Counted from the first letter of the stretch, positions 1 to 7,029 are shown. The stretch is DNA of 15,226 nucleotides from Lachnospiraceae bacterium UBA7589 (GCA_002476495.1 DLKL01000041.1:1-15226); one strand, 5' to 3'. Numbers and translations: made by a program. Notes: generated by a model from the letters alone, not told the origin.

Positions 1-1539
1 CTCGTAAGAAGATTCCTCCTCAGGTTCAATATTCTCTATGCTATTTTCATTTTCTGCCTGATAAGTATCATTATCCATTCTTCCAAACTCATCATCTGTT
101 GAAGAGAAATCATCCACTTCAAATTCATCCTCATCATCATTAAATTCAAGTTCAACATCATCAAACAAAAAATCTGCATTTCTTTTTGGAACAAATATAG
201 GTTCTTCCTTTTCCTTTTTTATTGCACTAATGCTATCAAAAGGATTGGAAAAATCTTCATCCTTTAATCCGTCAACCGTATCAGCTTCAGCAGTAAAATC
301 ATCATTGTCAAAATCAACAGATACAACAGGAGTATGCTTGTTTGTATGTAGCTCGTGCATATGAACCCCTTTCTCTTCCCCACTATCCTGATTTAATAAT
401 TCTCCCATATTCTCATGATTGGTATCATTATATTTTTCACCATCAGCTTCCACATATTCTGTCTCGGTGGCATTAGTTTCCGTCTGTTCTGTCTCGGTGC
501 CATCAGATTTTGTCTGCTCTGTCTCGGTGTCCTCGGATTCTGCCTGCTCTGTTTCGGAAATATCGCCATCTGCAATTTCATCATCAGATTCATCCGCATC
601 TTTTTTCCTTTTTGAGAAAATTTTCCTAAATAAGGATTTTTTGTCAATATCCTCTTCCTGTCCGGAATTTGTTTCAGAGTCTGCAGCAATTTCTTTTTCA
701 TATTCATCAGAAACAGCTTCCTCGTTCTGATTTTTTTCACTGTTTTCTTTCCTGCTCTCACTCTTAAGAAACTTTTTCAGCCGATGCTTTGTGCCTACGT
801 CTGCCTCTTCATAGTCATCAACCATGATGGTTATCTCGGCATCACGCGGGTTAACTCTTAATTCATCAGCCTCAAGAAGAAGCTTTTCTTCTTCCCTTTC
901 CTCCTCCTGCTCCGGGTCATCATCCACAAGGCTTTCCCTATTGTAAACATAAAAATAGGAATCCGGTTTATCTTTTCCGGATAGGATTTTTTCTATAATT
1001 TTGCTATTATCCGTATTCTTAAAATTGGCGCAGTAATCTCTTCCCAAAATATCCGCATCATCATTTTTACCCATAATGATAAGCAACAGGAAAGTTTCAA
1101 AGCTCCAATCATAATCCCAATTGTGTATGTAATACGGATATATAAGAGGATACAAGTCCCTAAAAGGAGCTCCCTGCGCTTTTTCAAATATATACTTAAT
1201 CTGATTGGTTTCAGGATTTGACAAATCCGCATCAAAAAGATACAGGTTGTAATATGTGTCTGCCAAGTCCTTGTATCCCATTTTCAGATACAGATTTACA
1301 AGAGAAAAAATCACCCTTTTCCCTTCAGGTGCCAGCTTATGTGCCATAAGTAAGGTTTTTCTGGCATCCTTATAACGGTTATTATTAATATATACATCTC
1401 CGCAAATACGTAAAAACTGTGGATTAAGGGATTTACTTAAATCCTGACTGTCAACAATGTCCAGTGCAAGACTATACTCTCTTTGCTCAGCCAGTTCTTT
1501 AATCTTATTTACACTAGTCATACTAAGACCTGAGCCCAT
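1..1539 (-). CDS. TPR-like protein with long acidic C-terminal region (3' end outside window)
   Basis: An open frame runs from the ATG at 1539 to the window edge without a stop, so 513 residues are visible and the C-terminus is missing. The start follows GAGGTG at 7-8 bases spacing. Residues about 8-130 are helical with TPR-like pairs (for example YKDARKTLLMAHKLAPEG and FSLVNLYLKMGYKDLADTYY), which suggests a protein-protein interaction scaffold. From about residue 205 the protein becomes very rich in Asp/Glu, broken by a basic stretch (LFRKIFSKRKK, about 310-320). Residues 328-367 are four 10-residue repeats starting T/S-E-T-E. There is no signal peptide or membrane segment in the visible part. 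The function is unknown. The acidic half is probably disordered. A 66-base gap separates it from the upstream YbjQ-type gene, with a plausible promoter inside that gap. Confidence 0.85.
   Translation of the reverse strand, partial: MGSGLSMTSVNKIKELAEQREYSLALDIVDSQDLSKSLNPQFLRICGDVYINNNRYKDARKTLLMAHKLAPEGKRVIFSLVNLYLKMGYKDLADTYYNLYLFDADLSNPETNQIKYIFEKAQGAPFRDLYPLIYPYYIHNWDYDWSFETFLLLIIMGKNDDADILGRDYCANFKNTDNSKIIEKILSGKDKPDSYFYVYNRESLVDDDPEQEEEREEEKLLLEADELRVNPRDAEITIMVDDYEEADVGTKHRLKKFLKSESRKENSEKNQNEEAVSDEYEKEIAADSETNSGQEEDIDKKSLFRKIFSKRKKDADESDDEIADGDISETEQAESEDTETEQTKSDGTETEQTETNATETEYVEADGEKYNDTNHENMGELLNQDSGEEKGVHMHELHTNKHTPVVSVDFDNDDFTAEADTVDGLKDEDFSNPFDSISAIKKEKEEPIFVPKRNADFLFDDVELEFNDDEDEFEVDDFSSTDDEFGRMDNDTYQAENENSIENIEPEEESSYE
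439..558 (-). repeat. Four tandem 30-bp units inside the acidic-tail gene
   Basis: Four imperfect in-frame 30-bp units lie at 439-468, 469-498, 499-528 and 529-558. The core TCTGTCTCGGTG (plus strand) recurs every 30 bases, at 458, 488 and 518, with a degenerate copy at 548. Each unit encodes ten residues: SETEQAESED, TETEQTKSDG, TETEQTETNA and TETEYVEADG. Because the period is a multiple of three, copy-number change would alter protein length without a frameshift. Confidence 0.85.
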
Positions 1540-1573
1540 TATTCTTCACCTCAAACAAAAAGTTATTATTTTA

Positions 1574-1602
1574 AGTTTATCACATAGACAGGTCTTTTAC
1601 AA
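1574..1602 (-). promoter_or_regulatory. Candidate sigma-A promoter for the TPR/acidic protein gene
   Basis: Reading the minus strand, TTGTAA (1602-1597) and TAAACT (1579-1574) are 17 bases apart, with TGA just before the -10 (extended -10 TGn). Each hexamer matches consensus at 4 of 6 positions. It sits in the 66-base gap after the YbjQ-type gene and about 35 bases before the TPR gene start. The hexamers are weak, so the gene could also be read through from upstream. Confidence 0.35.
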
Positions 1603-1605
1603 TAT

Positions 1606-2703
1606 TTAATGACCTTCAAAAACCTTTTCAACCTTTTCAATTACAGTATCCTTCATGTTTCCTCTTGTTTTTTCATATTGAAGTCCTGACTCCATAATCT
1701 CAAGAAGCTCCATTCTATACTCGCTGTCGATATCCTTGATATATTCCATAAGAACATCCTTAATTTCCATAACATATTCCTTGGTTTGCATCTTGGCAAT
1801 CATCTCGTCAGGATTAAATTTGGATGTACTCTTCATATCTTCCTGCTTACGTGAACAAACCATACATTCCTCTGAGCCTGCTTCATTGACATATCCACAA
1901 TTACAAGTCCATATCATGCCATCTGTTCTATACTTTTCAACAGCATCAATACCTCTTTTTTCCTTAAGGGCAGCAAGCCTGTGCAATGGCATTGTGACAT
2001 TAATAGGAACATCATTACATGCAAAAACACCACGGCTTGTAACATACTTGGATATTGTTACCTTAGAATCCTTAATAAGCAAAATATCCTTTGCCGGCAA
2101 TTTGCATTCAATAGGATTTGATTCAATAAGAGTTACATTTCCTTTCTCAAATACGAAATCAAGCTCCTTGAGAAGTAGTTTTTCTTCATACAGATTAGTA
2201 AGTTCAACATCAGCTCTTACGGCCTTTATATCATCCATATTATAATTATAGAAGGAGGCTGAAATATTAACATTCTGCTTGTCACCTGTCAATGTAATCC
2301 TTACAGGTCTTGGCACAAGCCTGTTATAGTAATTACTTACATACAGCTCCTTCTGAATAACAGTCTCCTCAACAATCTTCTTAACCAGTTTGACTGCTGT
2401 ACCTGATGCAATTGTGCCCACAGAATTATTAGCAAACTGTGTATAATTAAGTTCAAGTCCTATTATTGCGTCAGCCCCCCTTGCCGCTGCAACCTTTTTA
2501 AGCTTTTCCATAGCCAGATCATTGGCCTGTTCCAGCTTACTGGTGAGCTTTTCACTCTCAGAATCAGACATCTCTGTTACGCCTGTTGCAAGTCCCTTAA
2601 AGAAATTAGAACCCAATGCTGTCTGTCCGCTGACAAAGCCCAAATATTCCTTAATCTCATAGCCTTCAAAATCAAAACCTGATGTCAACATTATATCTGT
2701 CAT
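1606..2703 (-). CDS. YbjQ/UPF0145-type domain protein with C-terminal RanBP2-like zinc ribbon
   Basis: The start is the ATG at 2703, 8 bases after GGAGG. A longer reading from a GTG at 2724 would place that ribosome binding site inside the gene and is less likely. The product is 365 residues. Residues about 8-108 match the YbjQ (UPF0145, DUF74) family: GYEIKEYLGFVSGQ, GSNFF, a helical segment, then ARGADAIIGLELNY and ASGTAVKL. YbjQ proteins are normally about 100-residue stand-alone pentamers of unknown role, so two thirds of this protein is extra. Residues about 130-245 look beta-rich. Residues 265-285 form a zinc ribbon of W-x-C-x-C-x3-N-x6-C-x2-C pattern (C267, C269, C280, C283). The last 70 residues are predicted helical. 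It is cytoplasmic, with no signal or membrane segment. Its own promoter lies upstream. I can name the domains but not the function. Confidence 0.85.
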   Translation of the reverse strand: MTDIMLTSGFDFEGYEIKEYLGFVSGQTALGSNFFKGLATGVTEMSDSESEKLTSKLEQANDLAMEKLKKVAAARGADAIIGLELNYTQFANNSVGTIASGTAVKLVKKIVEETVIQKELYVSNYYNRLVPRPVRITLTGDKQNVNISASFYNYNMDDIKAVRADVELTNLYEEKLLLKELDFVFEKGNVTLIESNPIECKLPAKDILLIKDSKVTISKYVTSRGVFACNDVPINVTMPLHRLAALKEKRGIDAVEKYRTDGMIWTCNCGYVNEAGSEECMVCSRKQEDMKSTSKFNPDEMIAKMQTKEYVMEIKDVLMEYIKDIDSEYRMELLEIMESGLQYEKTRGNMKDTVIEKVEKVFEGH

Positions 2704-2746
2704 ACCATTTTCCTCCAAATACACTTTTTTCTCAAAACATAGGGAA

Positions 2747-2774
2747 ATTATAGCATATATTTTCTTTGTTTAAA
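2747..2774 (-). promoter_or_regulatory. Candidate extended -10 promoter for the YbjQ-zinc-ribbon gene
   Basis: The minus strand reads TTTAAA (2774-2769), 16 bases, then TATAAT (2752-2747), a perfect -10 preceded by TGC (extended -10). It lies 44 bases before the ATG at 2703, in the 152-base gap after folA. This suggests the gene starts its own transcript and is not only the tail of the thyA-folA unit. I see no convincing terminator hairpin after folA in this gap. Confidence 0.5.
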
Positions 2775-2855
2775 AGAGTTTTTGTACTATTTATTAAAAT
2801 TTTACAATCATTTTTGTGCACTTTTACATATTATTGTCAACCAGATACTATCCAA

Positions 2856-3359
2856 TCAAAACATAACAGGACTCAGATTTTCATATTTGTAAAAATAAAA
2901 TTCCAAGTTAAAATATGTATGTTCATCACTGTCAGCTACAATCCTCCAATTATCCATTTTGTCCAGATCCGGAAAAAATGTGTCAGCATCGTAATTATAA
3001 TTAATCTTTGTCACATGGGCATAACGGCAATACGGTAAAAGCATTTCATATATTTTACCCCCACCAATAACAAATATCTCACGATCCTTATACTTTCTCA
3101 ATATCTCAAAAAGCTCATCCTTGGAATGGGCTATGATTCCTCCTTTAACTCTATATTCCGGGTTAGTTGAAAGAATTATATTGTCCCTGCCGGCAAGAGG
3201 AAGTCCGTTAGGAAAACCTGCAAGGGTTTTTCTTCCCAATACAACCACTCCTCCCATTGTTGTATTGCGGAAGAATTTGTGATCCTCCGGAATTGAAACC
3301 AGCAAATTTCCTTTATTTCCAATTGCCCAATTGTTATCAACCGCTACAATTAAATCCAT
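2856..3359 (-). CDS. folA: Dihydrofolate reductase
   Basis: The enzyme reduces 7,8-dihydrofolate to tetrahydrofolate with NADPH in the cytoplasm. The product is 167 residues, normal for the bacterial chromosomal family. Visible family features: the N-terminal strand MDLIVAVDNNWAIGNKGNLL, the catalytic acid in IPED (D26, equivalent to E. coli D27), the cofactor-side VVVLGRKT (about 38-45), and the glycine loop VIGGGKIY (97-104). The ATG at 3359 follows AGGAGG by 6-7 bases. It starts 14 bases after the thyA stop, so the two are almost certainly one transcript. The pairing makes sense: ThyA oxidises methylene-THF to dihydrofolate and this enzyme restores it. There are no signs of truncation or a mobile dfr cassette. 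Confidence 0.97.
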   Translation of the reverse strand: MDLIVAVDNNWAIGNKGNLLVSIPEDHKFFRNTTMGGVVVLGRKTLAGFPNGLPLAGRDNIILSTNPEYRVKGGIIAHSKDELFEILRKYKDREIFVIGGGKIYEMLLPYCRYAHVTKINYNYDADTFFPDLDKMDNWRIVADSDEHTYFNLEFYFYKYENLSPVMF

Positions 3360-3373
3360 ATATTCCTCCTTAA

Positions 3374-4204
3374 TTAAACCGCTATAGGTATATTCTTAAC
3401 CTGTGGTCCTGTCTCGTAATTGTCTATTCTGAAATCATCCGGTGTAAAGTCATAAAAATCCTTAATATCCGGATTAATCCAAAAATCCGGAGCCGGATGA
3501 ACAGGTCTTGCTATAAGCTCCTTCACTATAGGAATATGTCTGTCATAAATATGTGCATCTGCTATTACATGTACCAATTCTCCTGGTTTAAAGCCGGTGA
3601 CCTGGGCGAGCATATAAACCAGAACGGCGTATTGAACGACATTCCAGTTATTTGCAGCAAGGACATCCTGGGAACGTTGATTTAAAATAGCATTCAATCT
3701 GTCTCCGGTAACATTAAAGGTTACACTGTACGCACATGGATAAAGATTCATCTCATTGAGATCCTGATGAACATATATGTTGGTCATAATTCTTCTACTG
3801 AAAGGGTTATTTTTCAAGTCGTAAATTACCCTGTCTACCTGATCCATCATACCCTCTTTGTACTTGTGCTTTACACCAAGCTGATACCCATATGCCTTTC
3901 CTATGGAACCATTTTCGTCAGCCCAGGCATCCCAGATATGACTTTTTAAATCGTGCACATTATTTGACTTCTTCTGCCATATCCAAAGCAACTCATCTAT
4001 TGCCGATTTTACATATGTTTTTCTGAGGGTAATAGCCGGAAATTCTTCAGATAAGTCATATCTGTTTACAATGCCAAACCGCTTAATTGTATATGCATAG
4101 GAGCCATCCTCCCATTTGGGCCTTACCTTTTCTCCCTCCGTACTATATCCATTATCAATTATATCTTTGCACATACTAATAAAAATATCATCCGCTTTAC
4201 TCAT
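3374..4204 (-). CDS. thyA: Thymidylate synthase, divergent ThyA resembling the B. subtilis ThyA/phage phi3T type
   Basis: The enzyme methylates dUMP to dTMP using 5,10-methylene-THF and releases dihydrofolate. The product is 276 residues, full length. The nucleophile is C157 in LYPCAYSVTF. SRR (136-138) would bind the dUMP phosphate, and NQRSQD (175-180), N188 and HIYDRH (218-223) match the substrate-binding region. The usual PCH is PCA here, and the usual LGLPFN loop reads AANNWN. Similar departures occur in B. subtilis ThyA, as I recall it, which also shares HIWDxW, GxAYGxQLG and WINP-x2-KDFYDFT. I therefore place it in that branch and not with the E. coli/ThyB type. The ATG at 4204 follows AGGGGAAAG. 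It is first in the unit with folA and divergent from an XRE regulator. Confidence 0.96.
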   Translation of the reverse strand: MSKADDIFISMCKDIIDNGYSTEGEKVRPKWEDGSYAYTIKRFGIVNRYDLSEEFPAITLRKTYVKSAIDELLWIWQKKSNNVHDLKSHIWDAWADENGSIGKAYGYQLGVKHKYKEGMMDQVDRVIYDLKNNPFSRRIMTNIYVHQDLNEMNLYPCAYSVTFNVTGDRLNAILNQRSQDVLAANNWNVVQYAVLVYMLAQVTGFKPGELVHVIADAHIYDRHIPIVKELIARPVHPAPDFWINPDIKDFYDFTPDDFRIDNYETGPQVKNIPIAV

Positions 4205-4298
4205 AATTTTACTTTCCCCTTTGTTTTTTCACTTTATTTTTTCTATGCATGTTCTATCTTTTATAGTTCAATTACCGATTCACTGTCTTTAATTTTCC

Positions 4299-4394
4299 TG
4301 TGATTTGCATTTTGCACTTGATTTATTATCACAAATCATGCTAATATCACAATATAAGGATATTTTCTGTATCCGTTTCGGGTATATATCACAA
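4299..4394. promoter_or_regulatory. Repeated TATCACAA boxes in the thyA / XRE divergent region
   Basis: The 261-base region between the divergent genes holds three identical TATCACAA boxes on the plus strand, at 4327-4334, 4345-4352 and 4387-4394. An opposite-facing TGTGAT at 4299-4304 can pair with the first (ATCACA at 4328-4333). Box starts are 18 and 42 bases apart. Operator boxes for the adjacent XRE protein are a reasonable inference, but AT-rich DNA gives such matches by chance and I cannot place the two promoters with confidence. No tetrahydrofolate-riboswitch-like structure is visible here. Confidence 0.35.
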
Positions 4395-4465
4395 TAATCT
4401 TTTATCATTTTCGCATATTACCCAATAATCATAATTCTATTTTACATTAGAAAGGATGTATATCT

Positions 4466-4846
4466 ATGTCACGCAATCGTTTTGGAACTATACTCACAGA
4501 AAAAAGAATAGCAGCAGGATTAAGCCAGGCAAATGCTGCCGAAGCTTTATATGTAGCCCGGTCAACCTACAATCATTATGAAACCGGCACCAGAATTCCA
4601 CCTGTGGAAATTCTCATACAGATGTCCATATTATTCAAATCGGATCCTATGGATTTGATTATTGCTCTTATGCCGGATAACATATTAATAGAATATCCCC
4701 AGTATTATAAAAAAGACTCACATGAATTTCTGTCTCTCCGGGAAATACAGCTTATAACTCTCTTCCGTTCTATGAATCAGGATTCAAAATATGCTCTTAT
4801 AAACCTTGCTTCCCTTTTAACTCATTCATATTATAATCCGGATTAA
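4466..4846 (+). CDS. XRE-family helix-turn-helix regulator
   Basis: The product is 126 residues. Residues about 6-65 form a standard XRE/Cro-CI DNA-binding domain: FGTILTEKRIAAGLSQ, then the turn and recognition helix around ANAAEALYVARSTYNHYETG, and the closing IPPVEILIQMSILFKSDPMDLI. The last 60 residues are a short helical tail with no enzyme or sensor domain I recognise, perhaps for dimerisation. There is no membrane segment. The ATG follows AAAGGATG. It is transcribed away from thyA across a region with repeated TATCACAA boxes, so autoregulation or control of thyA is possible. No phage or toxin gene lies next to it, which argues against a prophage repressor. Its stop codon overlaps that of the convergent gene. 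Confidence 0.9.
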   Translation: MSRNRFGTILTEKRIAAGLSQANAAEALYVARSTYNHYETGTRIPPVEILIQMSILFKSDPMDLIIALMPDNILIEYPQYYKKDSHEFLSLREIQLITLFRSMNQDSKYALINLASLLTHSYYNPD

Positions 4847-5310
4847 ACCTTTTCATCTACATAAATCCCGGCAATCATTTCTCCTTCAATAAGCTTTCTT
4901 CCAACGTCATAAGGATTGCTGTTATCGTATTTTATCTGTGTTGTTGTAAGACCTCCGGCCACATATCTTTTCCCACATTCAGGGCATGTAGCCATCTTCA
5001 ATGTAACAGATGCACTTATAAGCTTTGCCCCCGGCCTGTTTCCTTTTTTAATAGCATTAGATACATGCTGCCTTTCGTGGGTGCTTACCATGGCATAGGA
5101 TTGTTCAGGTGCAATTTTACCCGGTGTTTTGAAGGATACATTATTTTCGTCGGAACCGTCTACATAGCTTCTGCTGGCACAGGTTTTACATTCCCCGGTG
5201 CTTTCAATCTTCGTGGAACTGTCCACGGAATTATCCGTATTAACAGGAGTAACATATTTTACATTACTCACCGGCATAATATAATTATTGCTCATTCCGC
5301 TTATATACAT
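4843..5310 (-). CDS. Putative HExxH metal-dependent protein, SprA-related/CJM1_0395-like
   Basis: The product is 155 residues with no signal peptide. Residues 77-83 read THERQHV, an HExxH zinc-metalloprotease-type motif (H78, E79, H82). About 34 residues later comes YVAGG (116-120). The order 'HExxH, beta segment, (Y)xxGG' recalls the SprA-related putative metalloproteases, where YAVGGE follows the HExxH. Two CxxC pairs (C41/C44 and C109/C112, the latter in CPECGKRY) suggest a structural metal site. I recall similar proteins as uncharacterised genes in clostridia. The ATG follows GGGAGGTG. It lies 43 bases downstream of queH on the same strand, so co-transcription is likely. It converges on the XRE gene, with stop codons overlapping. 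Protease activity is unproven. Confidence 0.8.
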   Translation of the reverse strand: MYISGMSNNYIMPVSNVKYVTPVNTDNSVDSSTKIESTGECKTCASRSYVDGSDENNVSFKTPGKIAPEQSYAMVSTHERQHVSNAIKKGNRPGAKLISASVTLKMATCPECGKRYVAGGLTTTQIKYDNSNPYDVGRKLIEGEMIAGIYVDEKV

Positions 5311-5353
5311 GTATTCACCTCCCAGACAATTTTGTATAATAATTTTACTATAT

Positions 5354-5962
5354 TTAATCTCTGTCTACAAGAATTTGTTGCTTCTTTTTTTCTCTTTCGG
5401 CCTTGCTGAAAATACATCCGCAATAGTCCTGTCTGTACAAATTATATTCCTTGGACAGTTGTATCGAATGGGCATATCCGTTTTTCTTTTTGAAATCGCT
5501 ATACAAATAATCTATTCCTGTTTCCCCCGATAATCTGTTTCCAATCTCATTTATCCATGTCGAATTCTTATGTGGGCTTATGGATAAGGTAGTTGTAAAA
5601 ATATCAAAATTTTGTTTTTTTGCATATTCCGCAGTTTTTTTCAATCTCATATCATAGCAATTATAACATCTTTTCCCTTTTTCCGGCTCATTTTCAAGCC
5701 CCTTCGACATAGTGAAAAACTCTTCCGGAGCATATCCGCCGTCAATCACACATATCCCTCTCGCAAATTCAGCCATACCGGTAAATCTTATCAATTCATT
5801 TATTCTCTTTTTATATTCATCCTTGTCAGTTATATTGGGATTATAAAAGAGCAAAGTTATATCATATTCTCCCGACAAAATATACAACACATGGGAGCTG
5901 CAGGGTGCACAGCATACATGCAGAAGCAGCCTTTGTTTATTACTTGTAATTGACGTATTCAT
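5354..5962 (-). CDS. queH: Epoxyqueuosine reductase QueH
   Basis: QueH (formerly DUF208) catalyses the last step of queuosine synthesis, reducing epoxyqueuosine in the tRNA anticodon loop. It is a non-homologous alternative to cobalamin-dependent QueG. With the ATG at 5962 the product is 202 residues. That start follows GGGAG, while an upstream TTG at 6007 has no ribosome binding site. Family signatures are all present: LLLHVCCAPCSS (C17, C18, C21), FYNPNI, KRCYNCYDMRL (C99, C102) and DYCGC (C181, C183). By homology the CC and CxxC pairs hold a [4Fe-4S] cluster and the CGC cysteines are redox active. TTTLSISPHKN is also typical. It is followed by the HExxH protein. No other queuosine gene is in the window and no preQ1 riboswitch is visible. 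Confidence 0.96.
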   Translation of the reverse strand: MNTSITSNKQRLLLHVCCAPCSSHVLYILSGEYDITLLFYNPNITDKDEYKKRINELIRFTGMAEFARGICVIDGGYAPEEFFTMSKGLENEPEKGKRCYNCYDMRLKKTAEYAKKQNFDIFTTTLSISPHKNSTWINEIGNRLSGETGIDYLYSDFKKKNGYAHSIQLSKEYNLYRQDYCGCIFSKAEREKKKQQILVDRD

Positions 5963-6041
5963 AGTTTTTCTCCCAGCATTTTCAACAATTGAGTACTTAA
6001 AAAGCAAAGTCTATTTTTAAATTTTTAGTTATTTTTAATAG

Positions 6042-6070
6042 TTGACTTTGGGCATATTTTACAATATACT
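6042..6070 (+). promoter_or_regulatory. Sigma-A promoter for the 77-residue protein gene
   Basis: TTGACT (6042-6047) and TATACT (6065-6070) are separated by exactly 17 bases, each one mismatch from consensus. The likely transcript starts near 6077, giving an 80-base leader. The 11-mer ATACTGTTTTT covers most of the -10 (6066-6076) and recurs at 6102-6112, right behind a second TATAAT (6098-6103) that has no good -35. The repeat may be an operator pair or a tandem promoter. Confidence 0.6.
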
Positions 6071-6158
6071 GTTTTTAGTGATAAGGTATAGTACTATTAT
6101 AATACTGTTTTTGTACTAATCAAGGAAAAATTGGAATTCCAGATAGGAGGTAGTTGTA

Positions 6159-6392
6159 ATGACTGTAGATCAGGCTGTAAAAAAATTCAAATTAGAGCCT
6201 CTTAATGTTTATACAGCAAAGGCAAAAGCAAAAGAGCTTAATGTTGATGAGGTTCTTTATATGAACGTCCAGAAAAACAAATACACCTACATAGTAAAGG
6301 ACGGAGCCCGCGGATTCGTTTTATATCAGGATGAAAAGAGTCTATATACCAAGATGTACAAAGGTCTTAAGATGACTCCTTTGGAACCATAA
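6159..6392 (+). CDS. 77-residue conserved-looking small protein of unknown function
   Basis: This is a real gene judging by AGGAGG upstream of the ATG, a strong promoter at 6042-6070 and a terminator at 6426-6453, so it is a single-gene transcript. The product is soluble, Lys-rich and lacks Cys, signal peptide or membrane helix. It has an N-terminal helix-like half (MTVDQAVKKFKLEPLNVYTA, then AKAKELNVDEVLY) and a strand-rich second half (NKYTYIVKDGARGFVLYQDE). I do not recognise a family. The N-terminal part superficially resembles the small fold of HPr-kinase/phosphorylase-like DRTGG proteins, but key motifs are missing, so I assign no function. Confidence 0.75.
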   Translation: MTVDQAVKKFKLEPLNVYTAKAKAKELNVDEVLYMNVQKNKYTYIVKDGARGFVLYQDEKSLYTKMYKGLKMTPLEP

Positions 6393-6425
6393 TACATATA
6401 ATCTTATTATTATCCGAACTTTTAT

Positions 6426-6463
6426 AACCAGACTTAATAATTTAAGTCTGGTTGATATTTTTC
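6426..6463 (+). terminator. Rho-independent terminator after the 77-residue gene, possibly bidirectional
   Basis: A perfect 12-bp stem, AACCAGACTTAA (6426-6437) with TTAAGTCTGGTT (6442-6453), closes a 4-base loop TAAT and is followed by GATATTTTTC. It lies 33 bases after the stop at 6392. The right arm contains the stop codon of the convergent membrane protein (6442-6444). The minus-strand tail (TATAAAAG) is a poor U-tract, so termination for the opposite gene is less certain. Confidence 0.75.
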
Positions 6464-6891
6464 TTATTTCTTATATATTCTATATTTTCACCGAAAATAT
6501 ATTTTCTTATCATGCTGTCCATATACACGCAAGGAAGACTTATCAAAGCCCAGAACCCACTAAATAGCGGGCATATCTGTCCTAACACATTACAATACAT
6601 ATTTGAATAATCCCACACTTTCATATCAAATACTATATTTACAATTATTCCGGTAAAAAGCTCCATGGTTGTAATTATAAGACTTCCAACAAGCATAATT
6701 GAAAATACGGCAATCTCAGGTATGCTGTTCTTTTCCAGAATTGTTTTACCCACCATTCCTACAAGGACAAAGCTTATTCCCCCACAAATAAACATCGAAT
6801 AATGAGAATAGCCCCTTGTCATTATTTCAATAAAGAAATAGAGAGTCCCCCCAAACAAAAAGGATATAATTTTTCTAAGAATTTTACTCAT
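6442..6891 (-). CDS. CmpB-like (putative ABC-transporter type IV family, PF06541) membrane protein
   Basis: The product is 149 residues with about four hydrophobic segments (about 8-24, 31-50, 57-88, 104-124). The segment TTMELFTG followed by VWDYSNMYCNVLGQICPLFSGFW (about 74-114) is the signature of the CmpB/DUF1113 family as I recall it, where W-D-Y-S-N and a following G-x-I-C are conserved. The family name implies an ABC transporter, but no ATPase is adjacent and the function is not established. I prefer the ATG at 6891 (MSKILRK) over the ATG pair at 6909/6906. Neither has a strong ribosome binding site, but GGGAAA precedes 6891. It converges on the 77-residue gene and ends inside its terminator. 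It is divergent from the adhesin gene. Confidence 0.8.
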   Translation of the reverse strand: MSKILRKIISFLFGGTLYFFIEIMTRGYSHYSMFICGGISFVLVGMVGKTILEKNSIPEIAVFSIMLVGSLIITTMELFTGIIVNIVFDMKVWDYSNMYCNVLGQICPLFSGFWALISLPCVYMDSMIRKYIFGENIEYIRNKKNINQT

Positions 6892-7029
6892 ACTTTTTTC
6901 CCACATCATTTTTTATTGTTATTTTTCTTCTAATTGTCTTTAATTATACAAGCTAAAATAATCCATATTTTTATGGTTTAAATATATAAATGCACCAAGG
7001 TGACTAATTTGTAAAAAGGAGGTTTCACA

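Noticed and set aside
393..761. 122-residue Lys/Arg-rich minus-strand open frame
   Set aside because: It lies out of frame inside the acidic protein gene; its basic composition is the frame-shifted image of GAA/GAT-rich codons.
2703..2724. Seven extra N-terminal residues for the YbjQ-type protein from a GTG
   Set aside because: GGAGG lies inside this extension at the right distance from the ATG at 2703, and the extension has no ribosome binding site.
4205..4465. Tetrahydrofolate riboswitch upstream of thyA
   Set aside because: The region is very AT-rich with no paired structure of suitable size, and repeats fit DNA-binding sites better.
4466..4846. XRE protein as prophage repressor or antitoxin
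   Set aside because: No integrase, phage structural gene or toxin-sized partner lies next to it; neighbours are housekeeping genes.
6963..6976. CCATA-TTTT-TATGG hairpin before the adhesin gene
   Set aside because: Only five pairs in AT-rich DNA, with no matching regulatory logic; likely chance.
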